Under the pieces are notes generated by a model, which saw nothing but the letters and a program-made list of their open reading frames with translations, was not told where the DNA came from and did not search any database. From Selaginella tamariscina (taxonomy: Eukaryota; Streptophyta; Lycopodiopsida; Selaginellales; Selaginellaceae): a DNA stretch of 64,000 bases. A program made the position numbers and the translations under genes. Location of the stretch: the NCBI GenBank assembly GCA_003024785.1, contig PUQB01000224.1, positions 236,061 to 300,060 of the forward strand, read 5' to 3'. Positions 46,959-58,645 of this stretch are shown here, piece after piece (positions within the stretch are counted from its first letter, which is position 1; every line of letters starts with the position of its first letter).

Positions 46959-49900
46959 TTATCCTTGTAGCACCGGTGGGTCATGAACTCTGCTGCAATT
47001 CACCAGCAAACGGTGGACCTCCATCTCACTGAGCGATCGCCTTTGTAGAAAATATGTGACGTCCGGGTTCAAGCCAAGCACACGGCTGTAGACGAAGTAC
47101 ATGTGTACACATGGGCTCCAACTTTTGCTCTTCTGAAAGGTAGAACAACTGCATGTAGGATAAGTACTAATAGTCACCTTTGCAGAGTCATTTCCTGCCG
47201 ACACAACGAAAGCCTCCTTCCGTCCTCTAACTGTCACTTCAACATTTCTCACACGACCTAAAAACGTCTTGGCCTTGTGGAAATTCTTCTCTTGTTCCTT
47301 AGACATTTTTGTTGGAGTCCGGACCATACGTCCTTCGAAAGGTGGAATTGTTGTAGATCCAGCTCCACGTGGTGGCGATGGTGTTTTGTCCTTCTGACCC
47401 TCATCTACTCTTCCTGCCGTCCCCTGTAAACCTTCCAGAACAAAGCCTGCATCCTGTAGTTCTCTGACCTCCTCACTTGTCAGCTTCGTTTCCTTGAGCA
47501 CAGGCCAAACCGTTGGTGGTGTTGGAATTCGTGACTGAAGAATTTTGCCGTTTGGCCGCGTGAAACACCCTGAATCTTTTGGGCAGAACCACATCATCTG
47601 TTGTACATACTCCTCATTCCCCAAGGCATCAATGTACATTCGTTTTCCATAGAATCCTGGTGCTGGCACTCTGCTTGGATAACCGATTGGTTTTCCACAC
47701 AGAGCAGTTCCTTCCTGATTCATCCCCAAACACTTAACCTTACTGATGCTCCGATTCGTCTGATGGCCCACTCTGTTTGAGCAATCTCTCTCTCCAAAAC
47801 CTCTTCGAACCTTAACCTCTTTCTCCTGTTGTTTTGGACCACCCGCTCTGTGTACTCTACATCATGTCTGTGTGAACGTCGAGCATCAGACTGTTTGTTC
47901 CTGTGACTGTTCTCCTAACAGTTTGCACTCGAACGTTAGTGGTACTCGTGAACTCCGGGCTGGTCAAGTGTTCCTCGCCTTCCACCAGATTGATAATTGT
48001 TGATGGAGATACACTTTTCCCCTCAGAGAGTTTGCGTTGCACTCGTTTCAACAGAGTTTCCTTCGAAGGCCCTGACCCTGTATACCTCCCTTCTATTGCC
48101 GCTTTCACCTTCGCACTCTGCATAACTGCATCGGTGAGGTCTAACATTGTCGCCTCCAGCAGTGGTACTCTTTTGGCCAATCTTGCTCTTCTTGCTCTCG
48201 CATGAATCACTTCAGCATTGTTTGTAGTTGGAACGCTCGCGAGTCCTTCTTCTGTCATGTCTCCCAGTTCCGCCATGAGATGTGGTCCTCATGCCTGATC
48301 CACCAAGACAGCCATGTCTTCAAAGCTCGAATGTTTGACGCTCGTCCTTCCCAAAAAGACTCGAGAATTGCTAGTTGTTCTTTCTTAGATTGTTCATTCA
48401 GTGCTGCAGGCCAGGCACGAGCAAGCTTCATGTGTTCTTCGCGATGTTCTTCTGCGATCCATTTCTTTGTCACCTGACGCACGGATTGCATAAAGTGAAA
48501 CAGACAGCTTCTTTCCCTCCCTTTCATCTTTGCTCCGTTGTTGAATACTTGGCGCAAGGCTATCCATATCGCTCCAGCCTCATCCGACATGAAACCAGCA
48601 AAGTTGACATTCTCCAAACCCTGTTTCTTACAAACCTCTAGCATTGTGTTCAAGAACTTCAGCACTGCAACATTATCTTCGCGGCACATATCTGCGTAAG
48701 CTATAGTCACCATGGATCTGACACTGTAAGAGAGCATTAGATAACAAGATTAGAAAGTGTTATGAAGAGTTTTACAACTTACAATGGGTCATAAAGGTGT
48801 ATTCCAATTGTCGCCCAGTCTGGTATGCGGTGCGTGTGGTCCAGAACAACCCATTGATCATGAAGGTCTCCTCCACTTTGACACCTTCTGATGTAGTCAA
48901 CTCCTGAACCCGGTCCCTCAACTGTCATTTTGAAGATCAGAGGCTGCTCCTCAGCACCATGCAGTTCCATCCCTGGAACATGTATGACGTGAATGAAAGG
49001 TATTGGCAACTTTGTCTTCAGCTCCAGAAGACCCTCGTAACCCTCTCTAAAGTGTGTCTCCTTCTGTCTTGATTGTGTAATCCAGTCCCGAGTCCTAAAG
49101 GAAAGGTCACGTCAGTGTGTAGAGATCTAAAGAAAAATACCTTCGATGGTTTGTAAGAGGTTCAAGTTTTGAGAGTAAACCAGTGTACGAGACTTCTCCT
49201 TCTTCCTTGAAAAGTTCTTCAAAGATGAGCTCACCGCAGCTTGAAACTCAATCACTCGTTGATTGGTTCGCGACTGCTCTTTACCACGTTGCTGACACTA
49301 GATCTGGCACGCTGAACGTTTGAAGCTGACACTGAGGGGCTGACTGGATGCTGATGAACACCTCTGTGAATGAACAACCTTGTAAATGTCGTCTGGCAGA
49401 ATGTAGTACACATAAGCCGGACAAGTGTGCACTAGCAATGGCTCCTCTCCACAATGCTTACATTTCATGCCTATTACTTTGCCTGTCTCAGTTGTCTTTG
49501 CCTTCTCCACAGCACCCTTGAAGTGACATTCATTTGCTTTCTTCTCAAAAGCCAAGTAGGGGCAGGTAGGATTGATGCATTTGAGATGTCCGACACATGA
49601 ACTTCGACTGACTCGCGCCGGAACATGCCAGTGTGTTGTGCTCGGGTGTGTCCAATGGTAGCAGCCATCCTTGCGATTCATCCCCAAGTACTTCTCTGTG
49701 CTTTCTTTCTTTGGGGAAGTTCGTAAATGACATTTCCATTGTATATCTCGGTAGTTCAGAGACTCGTTTAACTTCAGACGAACCAATGAGATCCTTCCCT
49801 ATCCTACATTTGTCTGCTCTTAGAAGACACACCAGCATGGATTCCTCACGCTCCTTTGTCCGCAACCTGAACAACGGGCCCTTTGCCGGGCACAATGTGT

Positions 49901-50111
49901 AAAAGACAAACTGGTTTGATGCATTGCCTTCTGGTAACAACTCCACATCTTCTCCAGAACTCGCAGAAACTGACATCAATTGAACCACATGTATACTGAA
50001 CCAACAAGGAATGTTGAAAGCAAAGTGAAGATCATGTTCAAACACAAAAGCATTTCCATCTTCATCGACTGGGAAATCTTTGTCAATGCCTTCATAGGTA
50101 ACTCTGGCCAT
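46959..50111 (-). CDS. MULE-like transposase with SWIM finger, copy 2 (frame breaks)
   Basis: Starts MARVTYEGIDKDF at 50,111. A Cys/His-rich block (CVGHLKCINPTC, about 49,605-49,570) is followed by the MULE core: VVLDHTHRIPDW (about 48,850-48,815), GFMSDEAGAIW (about 48,600-48,568) and CLFHFMQS (about 48,510-48,487). A canonical SWIM finger follows, CSCSTF (about 47,154-47,137) with CVHMYF (about 47,111-47,094), i.e. CxC then CxH. The protein ends at 46,959. Introns after NHR (about 49,097-49,141) and YDPL (about 48,725-48,781) match copy 1. Frame changes occur near 49,700, 49,300, 48,270 and 47,770-47,860. By family, it would bind and cut the element ends. A current ability to do so is doubtful if these breaks are real. 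Confidence 0.78.
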
Positions 50112-50229
50112 GACAACGCAAGGAGAAAGCTCGGTGGTTTAGGAAAGCAAAGCAAAAGATTAAACACACTCTCGTTCGCCAAAAAAAATTATAATCGTTG
50201 ATAATAAACGTGAATACACTTTGTATATA

Positions 50230-50580
50230 ATTAATTCTACTGCCCAGCTCACAGTGTTCTTAATGCTGTCCTCTCTAGTATCACCGATTTAATTTAATTA
50301 CTACCTTTTATGATTTGAAATATCTTCACCTTTACCAATTATTCACATATTTTAAAATAAACCCTAAATATTAATGTCACATTTATTCCAGGGTTCACTG
50401 TTTTCATTGCGGCTAGGGTTTTTTGGTAGATAGGGTTTACTGTTTCCACTGCGGCTAGGGTTTTTTCAATCTCAGATCTGAGTTTCTGAAATCTCCTCCA
50501 AGGGGCTTGAGAGGAGCGGCCCATCCATTTCGAGTCGATTCGTGCAGCCCCAAGTAAATCAATCGAGATTTCTGTGCCGA
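50230..50580. promoter_or_regulatory. Divergent promoter side of transposon copy 2
   Basis: This is a gene-free stretch between the transposase start and the inverted-repeat array. It contains a near-duplicate pair of GGTTTACTGTTTCCACTGCG-like sequences (50,392-50,462), and TGCGGCTAGGGTTTTTT occurs twice. It must contain start signals for the two divergent genes, though I cannot assign a TATA box. Confidence 0.4.
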
Positions 50581-50581
50581 T

Positions 50582-51118
50582 TTAGATTGTCGGCACCATC
50601 CTGCTCAGTCGGCGGCCACAAGGTATGTGCAATTTCTGTATTTTGATTTGCGGCTCAAATAATTTATTTTTCAGAGATAAAGGGTCTTCCCATTTGTGCC
50701 GACTGAGAGCGGCGCACCATCCTGGTTCAGTCGGCAGCCACAAGGTATTTTCGATTTGTTTATTTTTTCTTTGCGGCTCAAGTATCCGTATCACAATGTT
50801 TTTTTTTTCAGAGTTAATGTGTCTTCCCATTTGTGCCGACTGAGATGACACCATCCTGGTTCAGTCGGCAACCACAAGGTATTTTGAATTTGTTTATTTT
50901 TTGCTTTGCGGCTCAAGTATTTCTTTTTTCAGAGTTAATGGGTCTTCCCATTTGTGCCGTCTGAGAGGGACGGCACCATCCTAGCTCAGTCGGCACCATT
51001 ATCTCTTCAGTGCCGTCTGAGAGGGTCGGCACCAACCTGTCTCGGCAGGATATGCTTTTCTACATCTCTGTGCCGACTGAGAGGGTCGGCACCACTAGCT
51101 TGAGTCGGCAGCCACAAG
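50582..51118 (+). repeat. Inverted-repeat array amplified as leader exon/intron units
   Basis: GTGCCGACTGAG ... CTCAGTCGGCA hairpin pairs recur across the region. Several are embedded in repeated units of 121-137 bp that look like small exons (50,675-50,744; 50,812-50,878; 50,933-51,118). Each exon begins after a TTTTTCAG acceptor with AG(A/T)TAA, ends in CCACAAG, and is followed by a GTA donor. The last exon splices to 51,185, ten bases before the start codon. The region is thus both a palindrome array like that of copy 1 and a tandemly amplified 5' untranslated exon. Confidence 0.8.
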
Positions 51119-51194
51119 GTTAGTCATCTTTGTTTTTTTTTTATTTTGTCTCCTAATCAATTGACTTGTGTGTTTGCTTTCCAGAGTTTACAAA

Positions 51195-54100
51195 ATGGTG
51201 AGAGCTTCAAAACGTCTACTAGAGACTGCGCCTGATGAAGAGCCACGGGAAGAGAAGAGGATATCGAAGCAGAAGCGAGGCAAGAGAGGAGAACCATCTA
51301 ATGTAGCAAAGGATCCTCCAGTGACTCAGTCTGGAGTAGTACCAATTGAGCAGGAGCAGCCTCCATCAACCATCACAGATTTCCCGGAGAGCTCGTCGCA
51401 GTTGCCTCCTTCATCCGCTGAGGTTGCAGTCCTGAACGAGCAAGTGCAGATGACAGAGGCAGTTGAAGCTAGCAGGACGACTTGGAGGAGGCAGTCAGCA
51501 AAAAGAGAGGCGCGGGAAAGCTGATCCAAAAGGCAAGAAGGCGAAGAGCGATAAGGAGCCGAAGGAGTTATACAGCATACCGGCTAGCCTGCATTTGGAG
51601 AGCTCAGCGAACCTGCTCGACAAAATTACTGTCAAGGGACTTGGTGATCCTCCTGATGTGCCCATCTGTAGAATGCATTCGAACGAGGTGGTTCGACGAG
51701 TGAACCCAGGGGACTTGGACAGGCTGGTGTCATCGTTGAAGAAGGCTGGTTATCTACGCAACACGGCCTTGTTCATTCTGTCCATCGGAGATCGACTCAC
51801 TGCTGAGGAGCTATCGGAGCTGTCGAAGGACACGGTTCAGTACGAGCAGCACCGGTCTTTCGAGCAAGCTCTTACTCAGCCGGAGTACAAACAGTGGGCT
51901 TCAAGGCTCTCAAACCGAAGTTCAGCTGCTGGGACGGGAACCATAGGCTACAGGCTTTGCAGAAGCTGTACCGGGAGGATGCAGAGGACAACCAGCGATG
52001 GGCTATTCGTTCGATCGAGTTTCATCTCCACGGAGAACCTCGACAATCTTCAACTGGTTTCGATGTTCCAATCGATTAACATGTGAGTATTTTCTTTTCT
52101 TTTTGTTAAGAGTCTAGACTTATAGTTTTATTGAACAGATCTTCAGCAACATCTGTGAAACAACGCTACCAACATATTCTCCTCGCTGTAAAGGCGGTCT
52201 GCACTAGTACCGAAGGAACTCAGAAAATCCTCGAGTCACTCACGGAGGTTGATCGTCTTGAGGTGCGGAAGTGGAAGGAGAGTTCAACAGGAAAGACGGC
52301 TTGGCATCCTCTTCCGAACCTGATCTGCGCAAAGATCCTTTTCAAGGTAACCTCCGATTTGATTGATAGGAAAGAAGTTTTTAACTTATTCTATGTGCAG
52401 AACGAGATCGGATGATCTCGACAGAGCAGTCACCAGTGCTAAGGGCAATCCACAGTTGAGCTGAACCTGAAGCAGCTAGTGTACAAGAAGCATGACAAGC
52501 GTATGCACAAGTTCCTCTCCATCATAGACCCAGACTTGGGGGAGGAGTGGTTCCAGAAGGTGACGAACATCTCTCATAAGCAGTGTCGCTGGATGGGCAT
52601 TGAGAAGCTGTACGCGATGTCAAAGGCGAAGATTCAAACATGCTGCGACTCCGATACTTGAACAAGCTCACCGTCTCGAATCCAAGGCAGAACAACAGAC
52701 ACTTGGGCTACCAGGCATGCAGGACAAAGAGTGGATCAAGTGGTTCACCTTGGACTTATATTGGAAGGCTGTGCGCGAGGAAGCCATTCAGATCCTTAAG
52801 GGGTTGCGAGAGGATGGTGAAGAAGTTGGAACGGATGTCGACTTCATGAGCTGGTTTGACGAGATGCGAACTCGGAGCAAGTGCCTGGTCTTTCATGCCA
52901 TACTTCACTTATTCGATGGAGCCGAATGAGTTTCTGGAGCGTGAGGAGTCTGCACGTCGGATGATATGGAGGTAAGCTTTCATTCCAGATTGCTACTGTC
53001 TGACTTTGTGTTACAGGTTCATACTGGCGAAGAAAATGGCACCGTCTCAGACGATGAAGCTGTGGACAGATCATACAAGCGAGCCTCACATGTGGTCGAA
53101 GAGCAGAGGAGCTCTAACACCGTTCGAACGGGAGCATGTTCCATTCTGGCTCGACTGTCCGTCGCAACAGCCACCAGCTTGGGAGAGCTCACTATTCGAC
53201 GTGCACGGCAATGATCTACCAGCGATTGTTTGGGAGCCGGACGAAGTAGAGGCTATCAAGAAGAGCAAGATGAAGAAGACGGTGCGGAAGACAACTACAC
53301 CTGCAAAGGGATCGGGAGCGGGACCAAGCTCTTCTACAGCACCTCCGCGGCAATCGACTTTACAATCAATGAGGTGCAGCCACTTGTAGCTAGTTTGGAC
53401 ATCAAGGACTGATGACCTTCATCCCGACCCTGGCTGCATCCCGTGGATCCTACGACCTGGCTGTGTGCGATATGGAGGAGATGAGCAGGTCTTTCTTCGA
53501 GCCGGGTGCTTCCCAGACAGAGGTGTACACCAAGCTCCGACAACAGGTTGACAGACTACATACGGTGAGTCACAAACGGTGTTCCAGGAAGTGGTAGGTG
53601 AATACGGCTTCAACCTCATCATCCTCGACTTGCCCAATGAGCTTGTATATGGAGGTGCTAGCATCAACAAGGACATTGTGCAGCTAGATCCGGTGAAGTT
53701 TGAGGAGGCCTTGCAGTTCAGTGGAATGCACTTGGCAGCGAGTGGTTTCATGGTCGTCTTCGCGAGTTCTCCTTCTGTTTCGGCGGTGATTCAGGCGGCT
53801 GCGGTAATCAACTTGGAGGTTGCAGGGACTTACAGCGTCTACCGTGCACGAGGCTGGGGATACCGTGACAAAATTAAGGTAAGCTAGCTATTCAAGTTCA
53901 AGTTTAACTTGGTCTATGTGGCAGGATAACTTGTTAGTTCTCTTGGTGCTGCAAAGCTCTGAGAAGAAGTCGAAGAGGCCAAACCCTCTGGCGTTGACGA
54001 ACACGATCCTCGTCGACACACCGACCGTTTTCAGGAGGCTTGGTAAGGAAGTACTTTGCTTTGTTTATCCTAATGGAAGTTTGTGCAGGATGATGATTCA

Positions 54101-54386
54101 ACCGAAGAGTGTTCGACTCATGCAGCTTTTGATCGAGCGTCTCAGTAGACCTGGCGACCTAGTCTGGGATATTGGTTCCGGAACCGGATCATCGTTGTTA
54201 GCTGCCGTCGAGCTCGGAAGGAATATTATAGGAACCGAGAAGAGTTTCGAACTCTCTAGGTTGGCAACAAACAAGCTCGCAGAGAACATTAGACCAGAGG
54301 AATTACCTACTCAAACACCTCCACGTCCAAGCCTAGCTGGTGGTTCGAGAACTGCAGCTTTACTTAAGATGAAGAAGAAACTTTAG
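51195..54386 (+). CDS. ParB-like domain fused to methyltransferase-like domain, copy 2 (frame breaks)
   Basis: Starts MVRASKRLLETAPDEE with a charged, Lys-rich N-terminal tail. The ParB-like domain reads VVRRVNPGDLDRLVSSLKKA (about 51,690-51,750) and CWDGNHRLQALQKLY (about 51,927-51,971). The middle region shares HDKRMHKFLSIIDPDLGEEW and CRWMGIEKLYA with copy 1. The methyltransferase-like end has NLIILDLPNE (DLPN at 53,627-53,638, in place of DPPY), ASGFMVVF, and WDIGSGTGSS (about 54,165-54,194) followed by GRNIIGTEK. The stop is at 54,384-54,386. Introns correspond to those of copy 1 (for example about 52,082-52,138 and 52,347-52,401). About six one-base frame changes (near 51,500, 51,895, 52,000, 52,455, 52,640 and 53,400) interrupt it. 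No homologous cellular plant gene is known to me with this domain pairing. Confidence 0.7.
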
Positions 54387-54463
54387 CTAATGTATATTGA
54401 GTAATAAATTAAGCTAATATAAAAAAGAATAAGATAAATACAACAGTTTTACTAGAATTTTTT

Positions 54464-54594
54464 TGCCGACTGAGGCCAATACTGCCGACCAGAAAGAATA
54501 TTCAAAATATTCTAGAATATTCTAGAATAAATATTCTAGAATATTCTAGAATATTCGAGCCCAGGCCTCCTGGGCCCCAAAATGGCGGCACTCC
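54464..54594. repeat. Right terminal/subterminal region of transposon copy 2
   Basis: TGCCGACTGAG (54,464-54,474) and TGCCGACCAG lie inside. Next come two blocks of phased GAATATTCTAGAATATTC (54,507-54,528 and 54,531-54,556) and a GC-rich hairpin GCCCAGGCCTCCTGGGC (54,559-54,575) near the outer end. Confidence 0.7.
54531..54556. promoter_or_regulatory. Heat-shock-element-like block (six alternating GAA/TTC units)
   Basis: TTC-TA-GAA-TA-TTC-TA-GAA-TA-TTC runs without a break in two-base phase, which is the consensus for heat-shock factor binding (alternating nGAAn pentamers). Five or six contiguous units is more than most functional plant elements have. It could equally be only a transposase-binding palindrome array. 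The sequence cannot tell these apart. Confidence 0.5.
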
Positions 54595-54599
54595 TGTAC

Positions 54600-57000
54600 A
54601 ACGTCAAAACCAAACTGAGCTATGATAAGATATATGTACACTGTATCATGGCGACATAACACCATGAAGATTGGTGACGGAGATGAGCATCAGAACCGGA
54701 GGCGGAGGCGGTAGCGGAGGCAAAATCACGGGAAGCACCAAAATCATTACTACAGCCACAATCAAAGCAGCTTGCTATAGTCAAGATAGTTTACTACCAG
54801 CAGTTCTTCAGTTTTACTCTTGCTATAGTGGTTGCCTTGTTCATTCTGTAGACGATGATAATGTTCTTGGTGTGTAGAATCCCGCGGTTGCTGATATCTA
54901 GATCTTTTGTGTAAAACTGTACTTGAACTCATGCTGCATACTCTACAAATAAGGTATTTCTGTGTAAACAAGTTAGCGTATTTGAGTCAGTATATTTTTA
55001 TCTATTAAACACGAGGATAGAAACTCATTTCACACATGACTCTTAAATTGTTTACTTAAATTGTTTAAAATAATTAAAGTTAAAATAAAAACTTCTAGTT
55101 AAATTATTTAAAATATATATTACCTCCACAGATTCAGTATTAATATTCTACTTCATTTTTAATAAGCTAGATATAATGTATATATTTATTATTATATATC
55201 ATTTTCAAATAATAAATGTCATATGATTAGCTTCTTGATAAAATTAATGCACATATAGTATATTTAAAACACCATATATCGCATATATGTATTCATATTA
55301 AAATTTCAAATGATTGAACGTAATTTAATTCTATTTTAACACACGAATATACTTTTAAAACATTATGCACATTATAAGTTTTAACTAAGGTAATTTGGAG
55401 TGGTATTAAACAATTTAACACATTATTTTAACAGTAAACACATAAATAGTAATGTAAGCTCTGCTCTTTCAGTATGTATAATACATACAATAAGAAGTGC
55501 ATTCATATATATAAAGTAATTCAACATCTATCTAAGTATATAAGAAACTTTTACTTTTTAATATTATATTTTATATCTAATAAGTATATATTGTTATTAA
55601 AAATTTAAATAGTCAAGAAATTTAGGCAATATTAACATATAATTTAAATAAACACATGCCTATGTTTAAGACAAAAACTTAATTTCTTTTTTAAATTTCC
55701 CATTTCTTAAACTAAGACTAAAATTGAAATACAATCTAAGCCAATTAACCAAAGTGTATCTTTAATATATATTGCATCATCATTATATAAGAATATTTTA
55801 GATTTTTTAAGATTACTATTATTATAAATTAAAATTTAAACTATCTAATTAAGACATCATCGGGTTAATCATTATTAAATTATTGCTTAAATAAAGTAAT
55901 TACTTATTTTTTAATTAATTAATAAAATTGAGAGAGAAATTCAATGTGCTGTCTTGAATTTGAGTTTTTTTTTTTTTTTTTTGAGATTAAAAACATGAAA
56001 ATATAATTTTTCTTAAGCACGAAGCTAAAATAAAATGAATATGTACTCCCTTTCAATTGGGTGTGAAACAATAAATTATATATTAAATTATACAAAGAAT
56101 GCAATTTTAGATAAAAGAGTTTAGAAGAAAATTTAAGTATAAGTTAATTTAAATTCTTATATAAATATATAAATTATACAAATTTAATATAATAATTTTT
56201 AGGGTGGTAAATTCAAATAATCTCATTAAAAGTTGCATGTTCACAGGGACGCTTTCACACTTTTTATTAGTAATAATTAATTAAAACTTAATTATTTAAG
56301 AAATATTAAAACCAAGAACAAATAATTATTTAAAGAAAACTTATATATACCAAATCATATATAGATGGACATGAAGGTCTTTTTAACTTATATCATTTAA
56401 AAACATAAAATCACTAAAAATATTAACTTAATTAATTAATTACAGAATAAAGGTCTTTTAATTTATATCATTTAAAAACATATAAAATCATTAAAATAAA
56501 TAACTTAATTAACTGTAATTACAGAAAGGGGCTGGATTGTGAAAACTAGGCAGTTTCACACCAACTTTGACATTAAATTATTATTAATATAATGTAATTT
56601 TATATAATTATTATTTTTAGATAAAATATATAAACAATGGTGGAGCATAACCTAGTTTCATTTTCATACTCATGATATAATAAAGTATACATTTTTAACA
56701 TATAATTTAAATAAACACATATATTGTCAAAGTAAATCTTAGGTGATCAAATTAAGGCATGTTTTAAAGTATATACACTCAGTGTTCAAATTATTAAAAA
56801 AAATAAAATTTAAATATAAGATATATTCAACAAATAGATTAATGTTAATCTTGATTACTTCTTTATATTAAATCTGATAAACATACACATATGTCTCACC
56901 TGCTATCATATATGTCTCGTCGTGAAACTTGCTTTTGCCCTGTTTTTTGCATGCTCCCTAAACCACTAGCTTAGATATAATTAAACAAGCTAGGGCCCTA
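54600..57000. other. AT-rich intergenic DNA
   Basis: No gene is supported. There is a poly-T run at 55,966-55,982. A stretch near 56,450-56,560 resembles 30,740-30,850 (GGCTGGAT(T/C)GTGAAAACTAG), showing that duplicated flanks extend beyond the genes. Confidence 0.55.
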
Positions 57001-57018
57001 AAAACAGGAGAGAATGAA

Positions 57019-58610
57019 ATGGAAGGAAGAGCAGCTCCAAGAAGTATTTATGTAACAATGATTTACATTTAACAAATTATTTGTATCAAACATTTCAATA
57101 CCATTTCAAATCAATTATTTGTATAAAACATTATAATTGCTCAGTAAAGGAGTTCCTTACATCAATCCCTGCACTTCAAAATCTACTGCCTTCAGCTCCC
57201 CATAAATTGCTGGAAATTGCTCACGCTCTTGTTGTTAAGAGGTTTGGTGAGTGTTTACCAATTAAGAAATTGTGTGTGTGTGTGTGTGGCCAGATTCATC
57301 CTCCACGCATGTAGGTGCTGGTGACGTCATAGTCCAAGAAGGAGAAGAAGGTGCTGGTTTTTATTTCATTTGGGAAGGACAAGTAAGTGCAACGTGCCTG
57401 TGCGCGCGTGTGTGTAAAACATCAATATACATGTTCGTTCAGGTTGTTGTCTCTCCAACTCAGAACATCTTAGAACCTGGAAACTTCTTTTGGAACTGGT
57501 ACTACTGTTATTCTTCATGTTGTTTATCTGTTTATTATTTCTGGCGCAGTTCGTTTTGACAAACAACAACTTATGCCAACTACTGTTATTGCTCGCAGCG
57601 AGGTAAGTCTCCTTCTGTACACACACATACACACACAGTAGAGAGGTATGTTTACATATATACATATCATCATCACTTACATATGTATACACATATAAAT
57701 TCATATACAATCTTTTTAACTGGAACTGTAGGTGACCTGCTTGATTCTCCAGCATGAAAACGTTTATCTTCTATTTCCAAGTTATGTACAGAGACCAAAA
57801 CAGGCACTTGTTGAGACTGTTTTGCAACTTGAGAAGATTGAGGTCGTTATTTTAGTTTATGATCAAAACATTTCTTTTTATTCTAGTTTTTACTGAATAA
57901 ACTATTCTTTAAGTCGATCAGGATGATATTTTTCGCGCTCATACCCCCACAGACGTGCGAGCTTTTGCCTATGGTGGAGGTCTTAAACCAGCAGGTCGGC
58001 GTGGATTTGTCTTCGGTGGCCAATTTGTTAGTCAGGTAAGAAAGATTACACACGCACACACGCACGCACGGTCGCCTGTAGGTAAAATGATATATAGATA
58101 CGTTCATAGTGTATGGGTGTGTTTACACACACACACTCACACACATGTAGTGTTATATAAGCTTATACAGGCTTTGGCGGCAGCAATCAAAACTGTGAAT
58201 GCTTCTCTTCTAGTACACAGTCTACATTCGTATTTTCTTTCCGTTGGGGATGAAATCTGTACGTCCAACACAAATATGTATATAATACACACACACATCA
58301 TCTATGTAGCGAACATGTGTGTGTGTGTGTAACAACTAAATAGTCTACTGTAGTACCAATTGTATACCAAGTCGATAGGATACGAGATGGGAAAACTTTT
58401 GCGACTAGGAATGTTACTGCTATTCAAAGGGGCCGTAGCGTTTTCATACTTGTTGCATCTTTCCAGGTATTTTATCATTCATAATAATTAGTTCTATATT
58501 AGTTATTATTTATTGTTCTTATCAATGTAGAAGCAAGAGGAAAACATTGTTCAATATCAAGAGGAGCCTATGCCTGAAGCTCCCGATCCAAACCAGGTTG
58601 GTCATCCTCC

Positions 58611-58645
<35 letters not shown>

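Larger units (their letters stand above)
46784..54594. mobile_element. DNA transposon, MULE-like transposase plus ParB/methyltransferase fusion, copy 2
   Basis: About 7.8 kb, with the same gene order as the element at 6.1-14.0 kb. A near-perfect 9-bp direct repeat flanks it: TATACAACG at 46,775-46,783 and TGTACAACG at 54,595-54,603, the size expected for a MULE target duplication. The ends are imperfect inverted repeats starting GG (left GGTCTCGGCGAAAAGG; right, reverse complement, GGAGTGCCGCCATTTTGG). They continue into GAATATTC blocks and then GCCGACT. Its proteins are clearly homologous to but well diverged from copy 1, so these are two families or old lineages, not recent copies. Confidence 0.8.

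Noticed and set aside
46784-54594. The element as a KDZ-type transposon
   Set aside because: The CxxH after the second Asp and the SWIM finger fit MULE transposases. I see no feature specific to KDZ transposases.
55966-55982. Poly-T/poly-A runs (55,966; 42,166; 63,536) as retroposed gene tails
   Set aside because: No processed coding sequence, target duplication or LINE remnant is next to them.
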